A stretch of 64,000 nucleotides of DNA from Rhizomicrobium palustre (lineage in GTDB: Bacteria; Pseudomonadota; Alphaproteobacteria; Micropepsales; Micropepsaceae). The DNA lies in the NCBI RefSeq assembly GCF_011761565.1, contig NZ_JAASRM010000001.1, forward strand, positions 744,139 to 808,138, read 5' to 3'. This document shows positions 44,616 through 53,638 of the stretch, piece after piece. The position numbers were made by a program, and so were the translations under genes. The notes under the pieces are model-generated. The model did no database searches and was not told where the DNA came from. It saw only the letters and a program-made list of their open reading frames with translations. The stretch's first letter is position 1; every line of letters begins with the position of its first letter.

Positions 44616-46415
44616 ATGGCATCAGCATCAACCGATATCGCCAGTTATAGCGACGCTCTTGTTGTGCTCGGCACAGCCGCCGTGATCGTGCCTTTGGTGC
44701 GAAAATCGGGCGTTTCACCGGTGCTCGGGTATCTTTTAGCCGGCGCGATATTGGGCCCCCTGGGGCTTGGTGCCTTTATTCATCAGATTCCGGCGCTTTA
44801 TTGGTTCACGGTCGTAGATCAGAGCCATGTCTCGGGCATCGCCGAACTCGGTATCGTTTTCCTGCTTTTCATGATCGGGCTGGAGCTTTCGTTCCAGCGT
44901 CTCAGAACCATGCGCCGCCTCATCTTGGGCCTGGGCGGCATGCAGGTGGTTTTGACCTCTATCGTGGTGGCGGCCATCGCCATGGCCATGGAGGTTCCCT
45001 CGACCGTCGCCCTTGTCATCGGCATGAGCGTGTCGCTCTCCTCGACCGCCATCGTGCTGGAACTTCTCTCCTCGGCGGGCAGGATGGCAACGAGTGTGGG
45101 CCGCGCAAGCTTCGCGGTACTGCTCGCCCAGGATATCGCCGTGGTGCCGATCCTGATGTTCATCGCCATCGCGGGCGGTGGCGGCGACGGACCGGTGTGG
45201 ATGACCCTTGCCCGCGCCCTTCTGCAAGCGGCGGCGGCCATCACGGTGATCATCGTGCTCGGCCGGGTGGCGGCAAAGCCGCTGTTCCGCCTGGTCGGTT
45301 CCACCCGCTCTACGGAGATCTTCATCGCCGCGGTGCTGTTTGTGATCGTCTTCTCTGGCGTGATCGCACATGCGGCCGGGCTTTCCATGGCGCTGGGCGC
45401 TTTCGTGGCAGGCATCCTGCTGGCGGAAACCGAATACGGCAAATCTATCGAGGCGACCATCGAGCCCTTCAAGGGCCTGCTCCTCGGCATCTTTTTCTTC
45501 ACCGTGGGCATGTCGATCGATTTTCGCGAAATGCTGCGCGAGCCCCTGCTGCTCGTCGCCTGCGTGGTCGGGCTGATCGTTACCAAAGCTATCGTTTTGA
45601 CCTTGCTGGGGCGGCTTTATCGCCTCTCCTGGCATTCAGCGATCGAAACCGGGCTTCTCTTGGGACCCGGCGGCGAATTCGCCTTCGTGGGCCTTGGCAT
45701 GGCGGCAGGGCTGCATTTGATCAATCCGCGCGTAACCGGCTTCATCCTGGCGGCGGTGGCGATCACCATGGCGCTGACCCCTCTTCTGGCGGCTGCGGGC
45801 CGAAAGATCGCAACCAAGCTGCACGATGAAACCGTCACCGACCCCAAGCTCGCCATCAAGCCGCCGGAGGATGAAGCCCATGCCATCATCGTCGGCTATG
45901 GCCGCGTCGGACAGGTGGTGAGTTCGCTGTTCAAGGAACTGGACGTTCCCTTCGTCGCCACCGATTACGATCCCCATGTGGTGACCCGCGCGCGGCGGGC
46001 CGGCGATACGGTCTATTTCGGCGACGCCGCCGATCCCGATTACTTGCGTTTATGCGGCCTGGATAAGGCCACCGGCGTGATCATCACCATCAATGCGCGC
46101 GAAAGCATTGATGCGATTGTCGCCGAAGTGCGGGCGCAGCGTCCTGACGTGCTGATCGTTTCCCGCGCCAAGGACGCACTGCATGCGAGCCATCTTTATT
46201 CGGTGGGCGCGAGCGATGCGGTGCCCGAAACCATCGAAGCCTCGCTGCAGCTTTCCGAAGCGGCGCTGGTGGGACTGGGCGTGCCGACCGGGCTTGCCAT
46301 TGCCGCCATCCATGAACAGCGCGACGTCTTCCGCGGCGCCCTGCAGAAGGCCGCGCGCGAGGCCGGCCGCAGCGAAAGCTACGCCATCCGCCGCAAGCAC
46401 GGCCGGGTAACTTAA
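44616..46415 (+). CDS. CPA2-family monovalent cation:proton antiporter (Kef/YbaL-like)
   Basis: A 599-aa protein with about 12 transmembrane helices in residues 20-390 forming a Na+/H+ exchanger domain. Typical segments are VSPVLGYLLAGAILGPLGLG, MSVSLSSTAIVLELLSSAGR, LLAQDIAVVPILMFIAIAGG and LGAFVAGILLAETEYGKSIE. A cytoplasmic RCK/TrkA-N domain follows (about 420-560), with the nucleotide motif VGYGRVGQVVSSLF and the acidic residue in ATDYDPHVV. It probably exports potassium or sodium in exchange for protons under nucleotide control. It looks like a single-gene unit. Confidence 0.9.
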   Translation: MASASTDIASYSDALVVLGTAAVIVPLVRKSGVSPVLGYLLAGAILGPLGLGAFIHQIPALYWFTVVDQSHVSGIAELGIVFLLFMIGLELSFQRLRTMRRLILGLGGMQVVLTSIVVAAIAMAMEVPSTVALVIGMSVSLSSTAIVLELLSSAGRMATSVGRASFAVLLAQDIAVVPILMFIAIAGGGGDGPVWMTLARALLQAAAAITVIIVLGRVAAKPLFRLVGSTRSTEIFIAAVLFVIVFSGVIAHAAGLSMALGAFVAGILLAETEYGKSIEATIEPFKGLLLGIFFFTVGMSIDFREMLREPLLLVACVVGLIVTKAIVLTLLGRLYRLSWHSAIETGLLLGPGGEFAFVGLGMAAGLHLINPRVTGFILAAVAITMALTPLLAAAGRKIATKLHDETVTDPKLAIKPPEDEAHAIIVGYGRVGQVVSSLFKELDVPFVATDYDPHVVTRARRAGDTVYFGDAADPDYLRLCGLDKATGVIITINARESIDAIVAEVRAQRPDVLIVSRAKDALHASHLYSVGASDAVPETIEASLQLSEAALVGLGVPTGLAIAAIHEQRDVFRGALQKAAREAGRSESYAIRRKHGRVT

Positions 46416-46422
46416 AGGAAGC

Positions 46423-46448
46423 GGAACCACCGCACATCTCCATCCGTT
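46423..46448 (+). promoter_or_regulatory. Consensus EcfG (general stress response) promoter
   Basis: GGAAC (46423-46427), 17 bp, CGTT (46445-46448) matches the alphaproteobacterial EcfG consensus exactly. It lies 31 bp before the PRC-barrel gene start (46479), leaving room for a short leader with the GGAGGAG ribosome binding site. The downstream gene is therefore probably induced by the general stress response. Confidence 0.7.
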
Positions 46449-46478
46449 TTTTTGCTGGAGCATGAGACGGAGGAGACA

Positions 46479-47042
46479 ATGCGCAAAAATCTGCTTTTAG
46501 CTCTGACTTTCCTGAGCGGCACGGCACTTTACGGCGCCTATGCCGAGACCCAGAGCTTGGCCCCAGAAGAAGCGCGAACCGATCAGCTCAACCGGAGCGT
46601 GGCCGCGGGCAATGCCAAAGCGGACGCCGAGTATCAGGCGGCGCAGGATCGCTATAACCAGCAGCAAGCCCATTATCAGCAGCAGCAAGCGGCCTATGAC
46701 CAGGACGCGATACGCTACCTCGCCGCCAAGGACCGCTATGCGGCGGAGCGCGCCCGGTATCAGCGCGGCGAATGGCCCAAGCGCTATGAGAAACTCAGCT
46801 TCGTCGATAGCGACAGCGTGATGGGCGCGCCGGTGGAAACCTCAAGCGGCACGCGGGTCGGTCACGTGGAAGGTCTGGCGCGCACCGATGGGCGCATTCA
46901 GGCTGTGCGGGTCGCGATGGACGGCGGCAGCAAGCATGTCTGGATCGAGCGCGGCGATCTGAAATTCGATACCGAGGATCGTCTTTTGGTAACGGACTTC
47001 GCGCATCACGATTTGGTTAGCATGTCCGCTGAGCAATACTAA
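46479..47042 (+). CDS. Exported coiled-coil protein with PRC-barrel-like C-terminus
   Basis: A 187-aa protein with a signal peptide (MRKNLLLALTFLSGTALYGA). It has a Gln/Tyr/Ala-rich coiled-coil region of about 70 residues (QAAQDRYNQQQAHYQQQQAA). The C-terminal part (about 110-187) has the PRC-barrel pattern VMGAPVETSSGTRVGHVEGL, IQAVRVAMDGGSKHVWIERG. PRC-barrel proteins are common in alphaproteobacterial stress regulons. The start at 46479 follows GGAGGAG, and the exact EcfG promoter upstream supports stress induction. The function is unknown. Confidence 0.75.
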   Translation: MRKNLLLALTFLSGTALYGAYAETQSLAPEEARTDQLNRSVAAGNAKADAEYQAAQDRYNQQQAHYQQQQAAYDQDAIRYLAAKDRYAAERARYQRGEWPKRYEKLSFVDSDSVMGAPVETSSGTRVGHVEGLARTDGRIQAVRVAMDGGSKHVWIERGDLKFDTEDRLLVTDFAHHDLVSMSAEQY

Positions 47043-47066
47043 GCCACACGAGAGACTGACAGGTAC

Positions 47067-47094
47067 GCCAGTTTTCCTAGAAAAACGGGCTTTT
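47067..47094 (+). terminator. Rho-independent terminator after the PRC-barrel gene
   Basis: GCCAGTTTT (47067-47075) pairs with AAAACGGGC (47082-47090) with one mismatch, followed by TTTT. It begins about 25 bp after the stop. Confidence 0.6.
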
Positions 47095-47106
47095 GATACC
47101 GGTATC
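47095..47106. promoter_or_regulatory. Perfect 12-bp palindrome upstream of a small gene
   Basis: GATACCGGTATC is an exact palindrome directly after the terminator T run and about 90 bp before the 80-aa gene. It is of operator size, but no regulator is identifiable. Confidence 0.3.
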
Positions 47107-47197
47107 CTCAACATCGGTGAAGAGCGGCTCTAAATATTTGTAGCTATCGAGTGCTCGCGCGCGTGTGCATCATTGCCCTCATCTAGGGGAGCACATC

Positions 47198-47440
47198 ATG
47201 CTGATTACGGAAACGCCTATCCGTTCGGAGCCGAAGAGCCTCGACGCGTATCGCCAGTATATACACCAAGTAATGGAAATCCAAAGTGAAACTGTTCGCC
47301 GCTTGGCGGACACCGAAGCCATGCCGCCGATCGAGATGGCGGCGCTGTTGGAAGATGTCGCCAATACCTTCCTCGACCTCTCTGACGAAATCAGAGACTT
47401 CGCGCTGGGCCGCCCGAAAGGCGAAGGCCGGGGGCTTTAA
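47198..47440 (+). CDS. Small hypothetical protein
   Basis: An 80-aa acidic helical protein starting MLITETPIRSEPKSLDAYRQ, with a C-terminal segment LLEDVANTFLDLSDEIRDFA. GGGGAG precedes the ATG at a good distance, which supports it as real. There is no signal peptide or membrane segment. The family is unknown. It stands alone between the PRC-barrel gene and the convergent hydrolase. Confidence 0.6.
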   Translation: MLITETPIRSEPKSLDAYRQYIHQVMEIQSETVRRLADTEAMPPIEMAALLEDVANTFLDLSDEIRDFALGRPKGEGRGL

Positions 47441-47509
47441 GCCCCGTCACGGTTTGGGAGGTTTAGACGCGGCCGAACGCGTGCGAATAGACCTCCTCCG
47501 CCGCGCACC

Positions 47510-48277
47510 TCAGGCGGCAAAGAAATCCAATACCGCGCGCTTATAGCCAGGATCACCGACCGCAGTCATATGATCCTTGTTGGGCAGTACCACCGCCCGT
47601 CCATGCGCAAAATGCGCGGCGAGGCTGAAGGGTGATTTGACGAGCGTATCTGTCTCGCCCGCCACCACCAGCACCGGAACCGCAATCTTTTTCAGTTCGT
47701 CCGGGGTGGAGCGCGGCCGGTTCGCTGTCATGCAGGCAGCGAGCGCCACGCGGTCTTTGCCTTTTTGCCCCCCGAAAATGCGAAATTTGCGCGCTTCGTC
47801 ATCCTCGATCTGTTGTGGATCGTCTGTGAGAAGACCTTTGGCAACCTTGAGGCCCCAATCGGCGGCCTCGCCGAAATAATTCTCGCCAATCCCCGCCGCC
47901 ACGACTTTTTCCACGCGTTCTGGGTGCAGCACGGCTAGGCGGATCGACAGGATCGCCCCCATCGAATAGCCCATCACCTTGGCCTTGGAGATGCCAGCGG
48001 CATCCATCACAGCGACGATATCGCCGACCAGATTTTCGCCATAGGCCGCGGGATCATGCGGCTTGTCGCTTTTGCCATGGCCACGGCAGTCAAAGCTGAC
48101 GACGCGATAACCGGCGGTCACCAGACGATCAATCCAACCCGTTGAGCCCCAGTTCTGATCGCGGGAAGAGGCAAAACCGTGCACCAAAACAACCGGATCG
48201 CCCGCCCCTACGCTGGACCAGGCAAGATGGACCCCATCGGGGGCGATAGCAGTTTGATCGGGGGCGTGGCTCGTCAT
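47510..48277 (-). CDS. Alpha/beta hydrolase (cytoplasmic)
   Basis: A 255-aa hydrolase with a standard alpha/beta fold. The oxyanion segment is VVLVHGFASSRDQNW, the strand before the acid-binding region is VVSFDCRGHGKSDKP, and the nucleophile serine is in VMGYSMGAILSIRLA. The acid is probably in VLVVAGETDTLVK and the catalytic histidine in LPNKDHMTAVGD. The start at 48277 (MTSHAPDQ) is preferred over a 9-residue longer in-frame start. There is no signal peptide. The substrate is unknown; the pattern fits esterases and C-C bond hydrolases of the proline iminopeptidase-like group. Confidence 0.82.
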   Translation of the reverse strand: MTSHAPDQTAIAPDGVHLAWSSVGAGDPVVLVHGFASSRDQNWGSTGWIDRLVTAGYRVVSFDCRGHGKSDKPHDPAAYGENLVGDIVAVMDAAGISKAKVMGYSMGAILSIRLAVLHPERVEKVVAAGIGENYFGEAADWGLKVAKGLLTDDPQQIEDDEARKFRIFGGQKGKDRVALAACMTANRPRSTPDELKKIAVPVLVVAGETDTLVKSPFSLAAHFAHGRAVVLPNKDHMTAVGDPGYKRAVLDFFAA

Positions 48278-48360
48278 GGGTCTAGCAAATAGAGTCTTCC
48301 CCAAAAGGGGGCAAGAGCGGCTATGATAGACGCGTGGTCCGCCTGAGCATTAAGCTTTCG

Positions 48361-49602
48361 ATGTCCATCGACTCTTTGCGCCGCGATGTGATTTCCGCCA
48401 TCGACGCCTTGAAAGGCGAGTTGATCGGCATTTCGCACGCCATTCATAGCGAGCCCGAAATCTCGCTGCAGGAATTCAAGGCCAGCGCGCGCCTCGCCGA
48501 TGCCGCAAGCGAGCATGGCATGGCGGTGACGCGCGAGGCCTATGGCATGCCCACCGCGTTCGCCACGGAGTTTGGCAAAGCGGATGGACCAACCATCGCC
48601 ATCCTCTCCGAATACGACGCCCTGCCCGGTATCGGCCATGCCTGCGGCCATAATGTGATTGCGGCGATTGGCTATGGCGCGGCGGTGGCGCTCTCGAAGA
48701 TCGGGCTGCCGGGCAAGGTCCGTTATCTCGGCACGCCCGCGGAAGAAGCGCATGGCGGCAAGGAATTGATGGCGCGTCATGGCGCGTTCGATGGCGTGGA
48801 TGCGGCGATGATGATCCATCCCGCCAATATGAATTTGATGACCATGCCAACAATTGCCGTGGCTGATGTCGAAGCCATTTATCACGGCAAAGCGGCGCAT
48901 GCTTCGGCGATGCCGTTTCGCGGGCTGAATGCGCTAGATGCAGTGATAACAGCCTATTCGTCTATCGCGCAGCTCCGCCAGCATATCCGCAACAGCGAGC
49001 GCATTCACGGCATCATCACTGATGGCGGTATGGCCCCGAATATCGTGCCAGAGCGCGCCGCCTGCCGCTTCTTCATCCGCGCGCCGGATGTGCATGATCT
49101 GACGGTATTGAAGAAACGCGTGGTCGCCTGCTTCGAAGCGGGTGCGCTCGCCACCGGCTGCCGCTTGGAACTGAAATGGACCGGGGCGGATTATCTCGAC
49201 CTCAAAACCAACTGGCCCCTGGCGGAGGAATTCCAGAAACATGCCGAGGCGCTGGGGCGCCAGTTCTTCAAGATGGAAGATATTCCGCAAGGCTTCGCGG
49301 GCTCGACCGATATGGGTAATGTCAGCCATCGCGTACCCTCCATTCATCCCATGCTGGCCGTGGCGCCATCGGATGTGATCATCCATCACCCAGACTTCGC
49401 CCATTGGGCGGCAGCGGATGCGGGCGATCAGGCCGTGCTCGACGGGGCCAAGGCGCTGGCGCTCACCGCCCTCGATATGATGGCCGATACCCACCTTCTG
49501 GTGCGGGTGAAATCGGATTTCGCGGCTTCAGCGGAACTTTCCCGCCTGGCGGTGCAGGAGGTTTCGCATCAGCATCATCATGGGGGCTGCGGGTGCTGTT
49601 GA
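48361..49602 (+). CDS. M20 family amidohydrolase (AbgB-like) with His/Cys tail
   Basis: A 413-aa zinc amidohydrolase of the M20D group, which includes p-aminobenzoyl-glutamate hydrolases and N-acyl amino acid hydrolases. Signature segments are IAILSEYDALPGIGHACGHN, LGTPAEEAHGGKELMARHG, AYHGKAAHAS-like YHGKAAHASAMPFRGLNALD, and a metal-ligand histidine near HPDFAHWAAAD. It ends in HQHHHGGCGCC, an unusual stretch of four His and three Cys. These same bases contain the ribosome binding site and GTG start of the DUF423 gene. The start is uncertain: an in-frame GTG lies at 48334. The M20, DUF423 and acyltransferase genes form an operon. Confidence 0.85.
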   Translation: MSIDSLRRDVISAIDALKGELIGISHAIHSEPEISLQEFKASARLADAASEHGMAVTREAYGMPTAFATEFGKADGPTIAILSEYDALPGIGHACGHNVIAAIGYGAAVALSKIGLPGKVRYLGTPAEEAHGGKELMARHGAFDGVDAAMMIHPANMNLMTMPTIAVADVEAIYHGKAAHASAMPFRGLNALDAVITAYSSIAQLRQHIRNSERIHGIITDGGMAPNIVPERAACRFFIRAPDVHDLTVLKKRVVACFEAGALATGCRLELKWTGADYLDLKTNWPLAEEFQKHAEALGRQFFKMEDIPQGFAGSTDMGNVSHRVPSIHPMLAVAPSDVIIHHPDFAHWAAADAGDQAVLDGAKALALTALDMMADTHLLVRVKSDFAASAELSRLAVQEVSHQHHHGGCGCC

Positions 49603-49967
49603 GCGCAAGACGCTGGCTGGCAATCGCCGCCGCGAATGGATTTATCGGCGTGGCGGCGGGTGCTTTCGCCGCCCATGCCTTGAAGCAGAGCCTCTCCAGC
49701 GACCTGCTGGAGGTCTTCAAGACTGGCGCGCAATATCAACTCATTCATGCCCTCGCCTTGGGCTTGGCGGCGCTGACACCCGAGAATAAGCCCATTCGCC
49801 TAGCGCGCTGGCTGTTTCTCGGCGGTATCGTGCTCTTTTCGGGCTCGCTTTATGCCCTTGCCCTTTCAGGCATGCACAAGCTTGGCATTATTACACCCTT
49901 TGGCGGGGTTGCCTTCCTGGCCGGTTGGGCAATGCTGGCGGCGGGAGCTTTGAAGCGCGGGGAATGA
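49593..49967 (+). CDS. DUF423 family small membrane protein
   Basis: A 124-aa inner-membrane protein with four helices. The family signature ANGFIGVAAGAFAAHALKQS is followed by FKTGAQYQLIHALALGLAAL and LFSGSLYALALSGMHKLGII. DUF423 proteins (YwdK/YgdD) are conserved but of unknown function. The GTG at 49593 lies inside the end of the M20 gene, 10 bp before its stop, and follows GGGGG, so translation is coupled. The acyltransferase starts 3 bp after its stop. Confidence 0.85.
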   Translation: MLLSARRWLAIAAANGFIGVAAGAFAAHALKQSLSSDLLEVFKTGAQYQLIHALALGLAALTPENKPIRLARWLFLGGIVLFSGSLYALALSGMHKLGIITPFGGVAFLAGWAMLAAGALKRGE

Positions 49968-49970
49968 TCC

Positions 49971-50867
49971 ATGGTTGAGATGGTGGGGGCCGACGCCTTC
50001 TCCTATGCGGATCCCAACGATCCGCCCTTCAAGAAGTTCCTCATCCACACGATCGAGCACCTTACGGGCCAGCCATACCTCTTATGGCTTTATCAGAACT
50101 TCACGCTGCGTGAAGGCGAGACCTTTTGGGACGCAGCGGTGCGCTTATTAGAGATGAAAGTCTCTTACGACGCTGAAAAACTGGCGCGCTGGCCGAAGAC
50201 GGGGCCATTGGTGGTGGTGTGCAATCATCCTTATGGCGTGCTCGATGGGATTGTCTCTTGCGCCATCACTGGACGGGCCCGGCCCGATTTCAAGGTGCTC
50301 ACCAACGCGGTGATCTGTAAGGCCGAGCCTCTGCGCCCCTATCTGCTGCCGATCGATTTCAACGAGACCGAAGAGGCGGTACGCACCAATCTCAAATCGC
50401 GCAATGAAGCCCTGGCGCATCTGAAAGACGGTGGCTGTATTTTGATTTTTCCTGCCGGCGCGGTTTCGACCACGCCCAAATGGTGGCATTCGCGCGCTGT
50501 CGACTCCGAGTGGAAAACCTTCACCGCCAAGCTGATCGCCACCGGCAAAGCGCCGGTCGCGCCGCTTTATTTCGCGGGCCAGAACTCGCGCCTCTTCCAG
50601 CTTGTCAGCCACATCTCGCTCACCTTGCGCCTGTCGCTGCTCTTTCACGAAGTGCACAACAAACTTGGCAGCGAAGTGCGCGCGGCGGTGGGAGATGTTA
50701 TCCCGTATGAAACACTCGCTGCGATCAAGGATCGAAAGACACTGATGGAATTTTTGCGCGAGGAGACCTATCGCGCCGGGGCGCATCTTGAAGACCCGCC
50801 CAAGACGCGCGAACGCCGCCCCAAAAGCGCACCACCACCAGGAACGCTTGTGCCAGGCCTCAGCTAA
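49971..50867 (+). CDS. Lysophospholipid acyltransferase family protein (PlsC-like)
   Basis: A 298-aa protein with an acyltransferase core. The catalytic motif is NHPYGVLD at residues about 85-92, a variant of the NHx4D motif of PlsC enzymes. The following block ILIFPAGAVSTTPKWW corresponds to the FPEG-type phosphate-binding motif. It is soluble or peripheral, with a Pro-rich basic tail. It most likely acylates a lysophospholipid or ornithine-lipid precursor, but the acceptor is unknown. It is the third gene of the M20-DUF423 operon. Confidence 0.82.
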   Translation: MVEMVGADAFSYADPNDPPFKKFLIHTIEHLTGQPYLLWLYQNFTLREGETFWDAAVRLLEMKVSYDAEKLARWPKTGPLVVVCNHPYGVLDGIVSCAITGRARPDFKVLTNAVICKAEPLRPYLLPIDFNETEEAVRTNLKSRNEALAHLKDGGCILIFPAGAVSTTPKWWHSRAVDSEWKTFTAKLIATGKAPVAPLYFAGQNSRLFQLVSHISLTLRLSLLFHEVHNKLGSEVRAAVGDVIPYETLAAIKDRKTLMEFLREETYRAGAHLEDPPKTRERRPKSAPPPGTLVPGLS

Positions 50868-50983
50868 ATTTTAGCGGAAGTTTTCGGCCCCAACTTTGTC
50901 ACTCAGGCCCCCGGATAGTCACGGGCGGCCCTAGAGGCGCGGTGCCATCCTCGCTCCCCGAACAAGCGAGCAAGGGAGTAACC

Positions 50984-51409
50984 ATGCGCTTTGTGAAATT
51001 GGCTTCGATGGCGGCGGTGATCGCAATGGGCACGTTGCTCAGCGGCTGTGCCACGAAGGAATCCGTCGAACATGCCCAGTCCACCGCAGATCTTGCGGAC
51101 AGCGATGCCAAAGCGGCGCGCGGCGCGGCGGATCGCGCGCAATCGACCGCCGATGGCGCGGCCAAACAGGCTGGCGATGCCATGACGCTCGCCCAACAGG
51201 CCAATGACAAGATCGACAAATACATCTCCGATCAGGAGATGAAGAAAAAACAACGCTCGGCCATGCGGCGCCATCATCGCCGTCATGTCGCGGCAGCCAC
51301 GCCACCGGCCAACGAGAATTGCCCGACGCCGCAGCAGAAAACCGAGCTGCGCCATGACAAGAAACAGGCGTCGGCTCAGAAGTTGCCCATCAAGACCGCT
51401 TCGAAGTGA
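50984..51409 (+). CDS. Lpp/OprI-like coiled-coil lipoprotein
   Basis: A 141-aa lipoprotein with a lipobox ([14 protein letters not shown]). An Ala-rich heptad coiled coil of about 60 residues follows ([20 protein letters not shown]), then a very basic His/Arg stretch ([16 protein letters not shown]) and a flexible tail. The pattern resembles the murein lipoprotein family but with a basic region that could bind peptidoglycan or LPS. AAGGGAG precedes the ATG at 50984. Its 3' end overlaps the convergent rocD gene by 34 bp. Confidence 0.72.
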   Translation: MRFVKLASMAAVIAMGTLLSGCATKESVEHAQSTADLADSDAKAARGAADRAQSTADGAAKQAGDAMTLAQQANDKIDKYISDQEMKKKQRSAMRRHHRRHVAAATPPANENCPTPQQKTELRHDKKQASAQKLPIKTASK

Positions 51410-52608
51410 GGCATAGCCTCGTCGATTTGATCCTGGGTGACGATAAGCGGCGGCATGATGCGCAGCGTATGGCTATGGGTCTCTTTGCAGAGAATGCCGC
51501 GGTTAGCCAACGCTTCGCAGTGCCGCCGCGCGCCACCCGCTTCCGGGTGAAGCTCTACCGCAATCATCAGCCCACGCCCGCGCACTTCTTTGATCCAATC
51601 CGAACGGATGGCTTTTAGGCGCTCCATCAGATAAACGCCCATGCGCGCGGCGTTTCCAATCATGTCTTCTTCCACCAGTACACGGATCGCGGCGCGCGCC
51701 ACCGCACAGGCGAGCGGATTGCCGCCGAAAGTCGAGCCATGCTGGCCGGGCTTGATCACCGACATCACTTCCGCATTCGAAAGCACAGCAGAGACGGGAT
51801 AAAAGCCGCCCGATAAGGCTTTGCCAATGAGGGTGAGATCGGCTTCCACGCCCTCATGCTCTTCGGCGAGAAGTTTTCCCGTGCGCCCCATGCCGGTCTG
51901 GATTTCATCGAGAATCAGAAGCACGTTGTTCTCAGTGCACAGCGCGCGGACGGCCTTGAGATAGCCTTCGGACGGGATGATTACGCCAGCCTCGCCCTGG
52001 ATAGGCTCAATCAGAACCGCGGCGGTATTTTTGGTGATCGCCGCTTTAAGCGCTTCAGCATTGCCAAAAGGCACCGTGACAAAGCCTGGCGCAAAGGGGC
52101 CGAAATGATCGCGCGAGCAGGGGTCAGAGGAGAAGCCGACAATTGCGAGCGTACGGCCATGGAAGTTTTCCGACGCGACGATGATTTCCGCGCGATTCTC
52201 AGGGATAGACTTGGCCTCATAGCCCCATTTGCGCGCGAGCTTTAAGGCCGTCTCCACCGCCTCGGCGCCGGAATTCATTGGCAGCACTTTGTGGGAACGG
52301 GTCAGCGTGCAAAGCTCTTCATAGAAGAGGCCAAGCTGATCATTGCGGAAGGCACGTGAGGTGATGGTGAGACGCTGGGCCTGCTCCATCATCGCAGCGA
52401 AGATTTTCGGATGGCAATGGCCTTGATTGACCGCCGAATAGGAAGAGAGGCAGTCTAGATATCGCCGTCCCTCCACATCCCAGACGTAGACACCCTCGCC
52501 ACGGCTTAAGACGACATCGAGGGGCTTGTAATTGGAGGCTCCGTAGGTGTTCTCACGCGCGATGAAGCTCATCGTCGCTTCTGCTTGCCGCGTTGTCAGC
52601 CTATCCAT
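51376..52608 (-). CDS. rocD: Ornithine aminotransferase
   Basis: A 410-aa class III aminotransferase converting ornithine and 2-oxoglutarate to glutamate semialdehyde and glutamate. Typical segments are [60 protein letters not shown] and [20 protein letters not shown]. Cofactor residues are the Asp in [15 protein letters not shown] and the PLP-lysine in LIGKALSGG (about 264). AAGGAGG precedes the ATG. It starts 16 bp after the stop of the arginine-hydrolase-like gene, forming a two-gene arginine/ornithine catabolic operon divergent from an Lrp/AsnC regulator. Confidence 0.93.
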   Translation of the reverse strand: MDRLTTRQAEATMSFIARENTYGASNYKPLDVVLSRGEGVYVWDVEGRRYLDCLSSYSAVNQGHCHPKIFAAMMEQAQRLTITSRAFRNDQLGLFYEELCTLTRSHKVLPMNSGAEAVETALKLARKWGYEAKSIPENRAEIIVASENFHGRTLAIVGFSSDPCSRDHFGPFAPGFVTVPFGNAEALKAAITKNTAAVLIEPIQGEAGVIIPSEGYLKAVRALCTENNVLLILDEIQTGMGRTGKLLAEEHEGVEADLTLIGKALSGGFYPVSAVLSNAEVMSVIKPGQHGSTFGGNPLACAVARAAIRVLVEEDMIGNAARMGVYLMERLKAIRSDWIKEVRGRGLMIAVELHPEAGGARRHCEALANRGILCKETHSHTLRIMPPLIVTQDQIDEAMPHFEAVLMGNF

Positions 52609-52624
52609 AAACGCCTCCTTTTAC

Positions 52625-53509
52625 TTACTCCGCAGCCTCCTCAAGGGCCATGGCCGCACTCTGCCGGTTGAGCCGCAAGGTCATGCAATAGGCCCCGCCG
52701 CCCGAAAGAATGAAGGGATCAAGATCGACCGCGTGGACGCGATAACCGCGCTCTTCCAGCTCCGCCTTCAGACGCTGAGGCGGGCGGGCCATGATGATCT
52801 CGCGGCCGAAATTCACTGCGTTGACGCAGAAGCCAGCGGCATCCTCATCACGCGCTTCGAGCACATTCTCGCGGCCAGCAACGGCAGCGATGGTCTGGTG
52901 CCCCTCGTCGGAGAAGGCAGGCGGGTAATAGAGCACTTCACCACCGGAGAGGACGAGGAAGCAGGTGTCGAGGTGATAGAAGCGCGGGCTAACCAGCTCG
53001 AGCGGCACCAGCGGCACATCGAAGAAATTTTCGGTGATCTTGAGCGAAGCCTTCACGGTGCGCTGACCATAGCCTGCCCAGAAATGCTGACGGGTGTCGT
53101 CCCAGATCGCATCGCCCGCGCCTTCCTGGAAAACGCCTTCGGGATATTGGGTCACTTCATCGATCAACCCGCGCGCCTTGAAATCCTGGAAGGCCTTGAG
53201 AAAATGAGCTTCCTCGCCGCGGCGCTCCGCACAGGCAAAACGGGCGACAATGGCGCGGCGGTTGAGCACCACAGCCGCATTTGCCGGAAAGACCATATCG
53301 GGCAGGCCGGGCGCGCCAGGGATGCTGAGGACATCGGCCCCGGCCTCGGTCAGCGCCTGTTTCAGAGTGGCGGAGGCGGCGGCGGCTTCGCGCAGATGCC
53401 GCGCCGGGTCTTCATGCCAGGCCCCAGGCTGCATCCAGGGGTTAATGACATAGGAGACCTCGTAATGGGTCGGCTCCACCATGAACAAGGTCGGCTTCAA
53501 GTCGGGCAT
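52625..53509 (-). CDS. Amidinohydrolase-like enzyme (DDAH / arginine hydrolase type)
   Basis: A 294-aa member of the guanidino-group-modifying superfamily. The acidic active-site residues lie in LPDMVFPANAAVVLNRRAIV and GVFQEGAGDAIWD. The catalytic histidine is in YHLDTCFLVLSGG (about 178) and the cysteine in GGGAYCMTLRLN (about 273). Relatives include dimethylarginine hydrolase and the arginine dihydrolase domain of cyanobacterial AgrE, which yields ornithine. Operon position before rocD favours an arginine- or citrulline-consuming role producing ornithine. The start at 53509 follows GGGGAA. Confidence 0.75.
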   Translation of the reverse strand: MPDLKPTLFMVEPTHYEVSYVINPWMQPGAWHEDPARHLREAAAASATLKQALTEAGADVLSIPGAPGLPDMVFPANAAVVLNRRAIVARFACAERRGEEAHFLKAFQDFKARGLIDEVTQYPEGVFQEGAGDAIWDDTRQHFWAGYGQRTVKASLKITENFFDVPLVPLELVSPRFYHLDTCFLVLSGGEVLYYPPAFSDEGHQTIAAVAGRENVLEARDEDAAGFCVNAVNFGREIIMARPPQRLKAELEERGYRVHAVDLDPFILSGGGAYCMTLRLNRQSAAMALEEAAE

Positions 53510-53589
53510 CCCGTATTCCCCAAGCAAAAGACTTGGAAATGATGCCCGCGGCGGGTGCTAACAGAAAGACAGCAAGTCGCCCAATTTTG

Positions 53590-53625
53590 TGCTAATATCT
53601 GACAGAACGTCAGTCTATTTTAGCA
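53590..53625. promoter_or_regulatory. Lrp/AsnC-type operator in the divergent intergenic region
   Basis: TGCTAA (53590-53595) and TTAGCA (53620-53625) flank an inner exact palindrome CTGAC-AGAAC-GTCAG (53599-53613). A further GTGCTAA copy at 53556-53562 lies 33 bp from the one at 53589-53595, about three helical turns. This arrangement suits a multimeric Lrp/AsnC regulator, the product of the adjacent divergent gene. Confidence 0.5.
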
Positions 53626-53638
53626 AATCGCCAGAACC

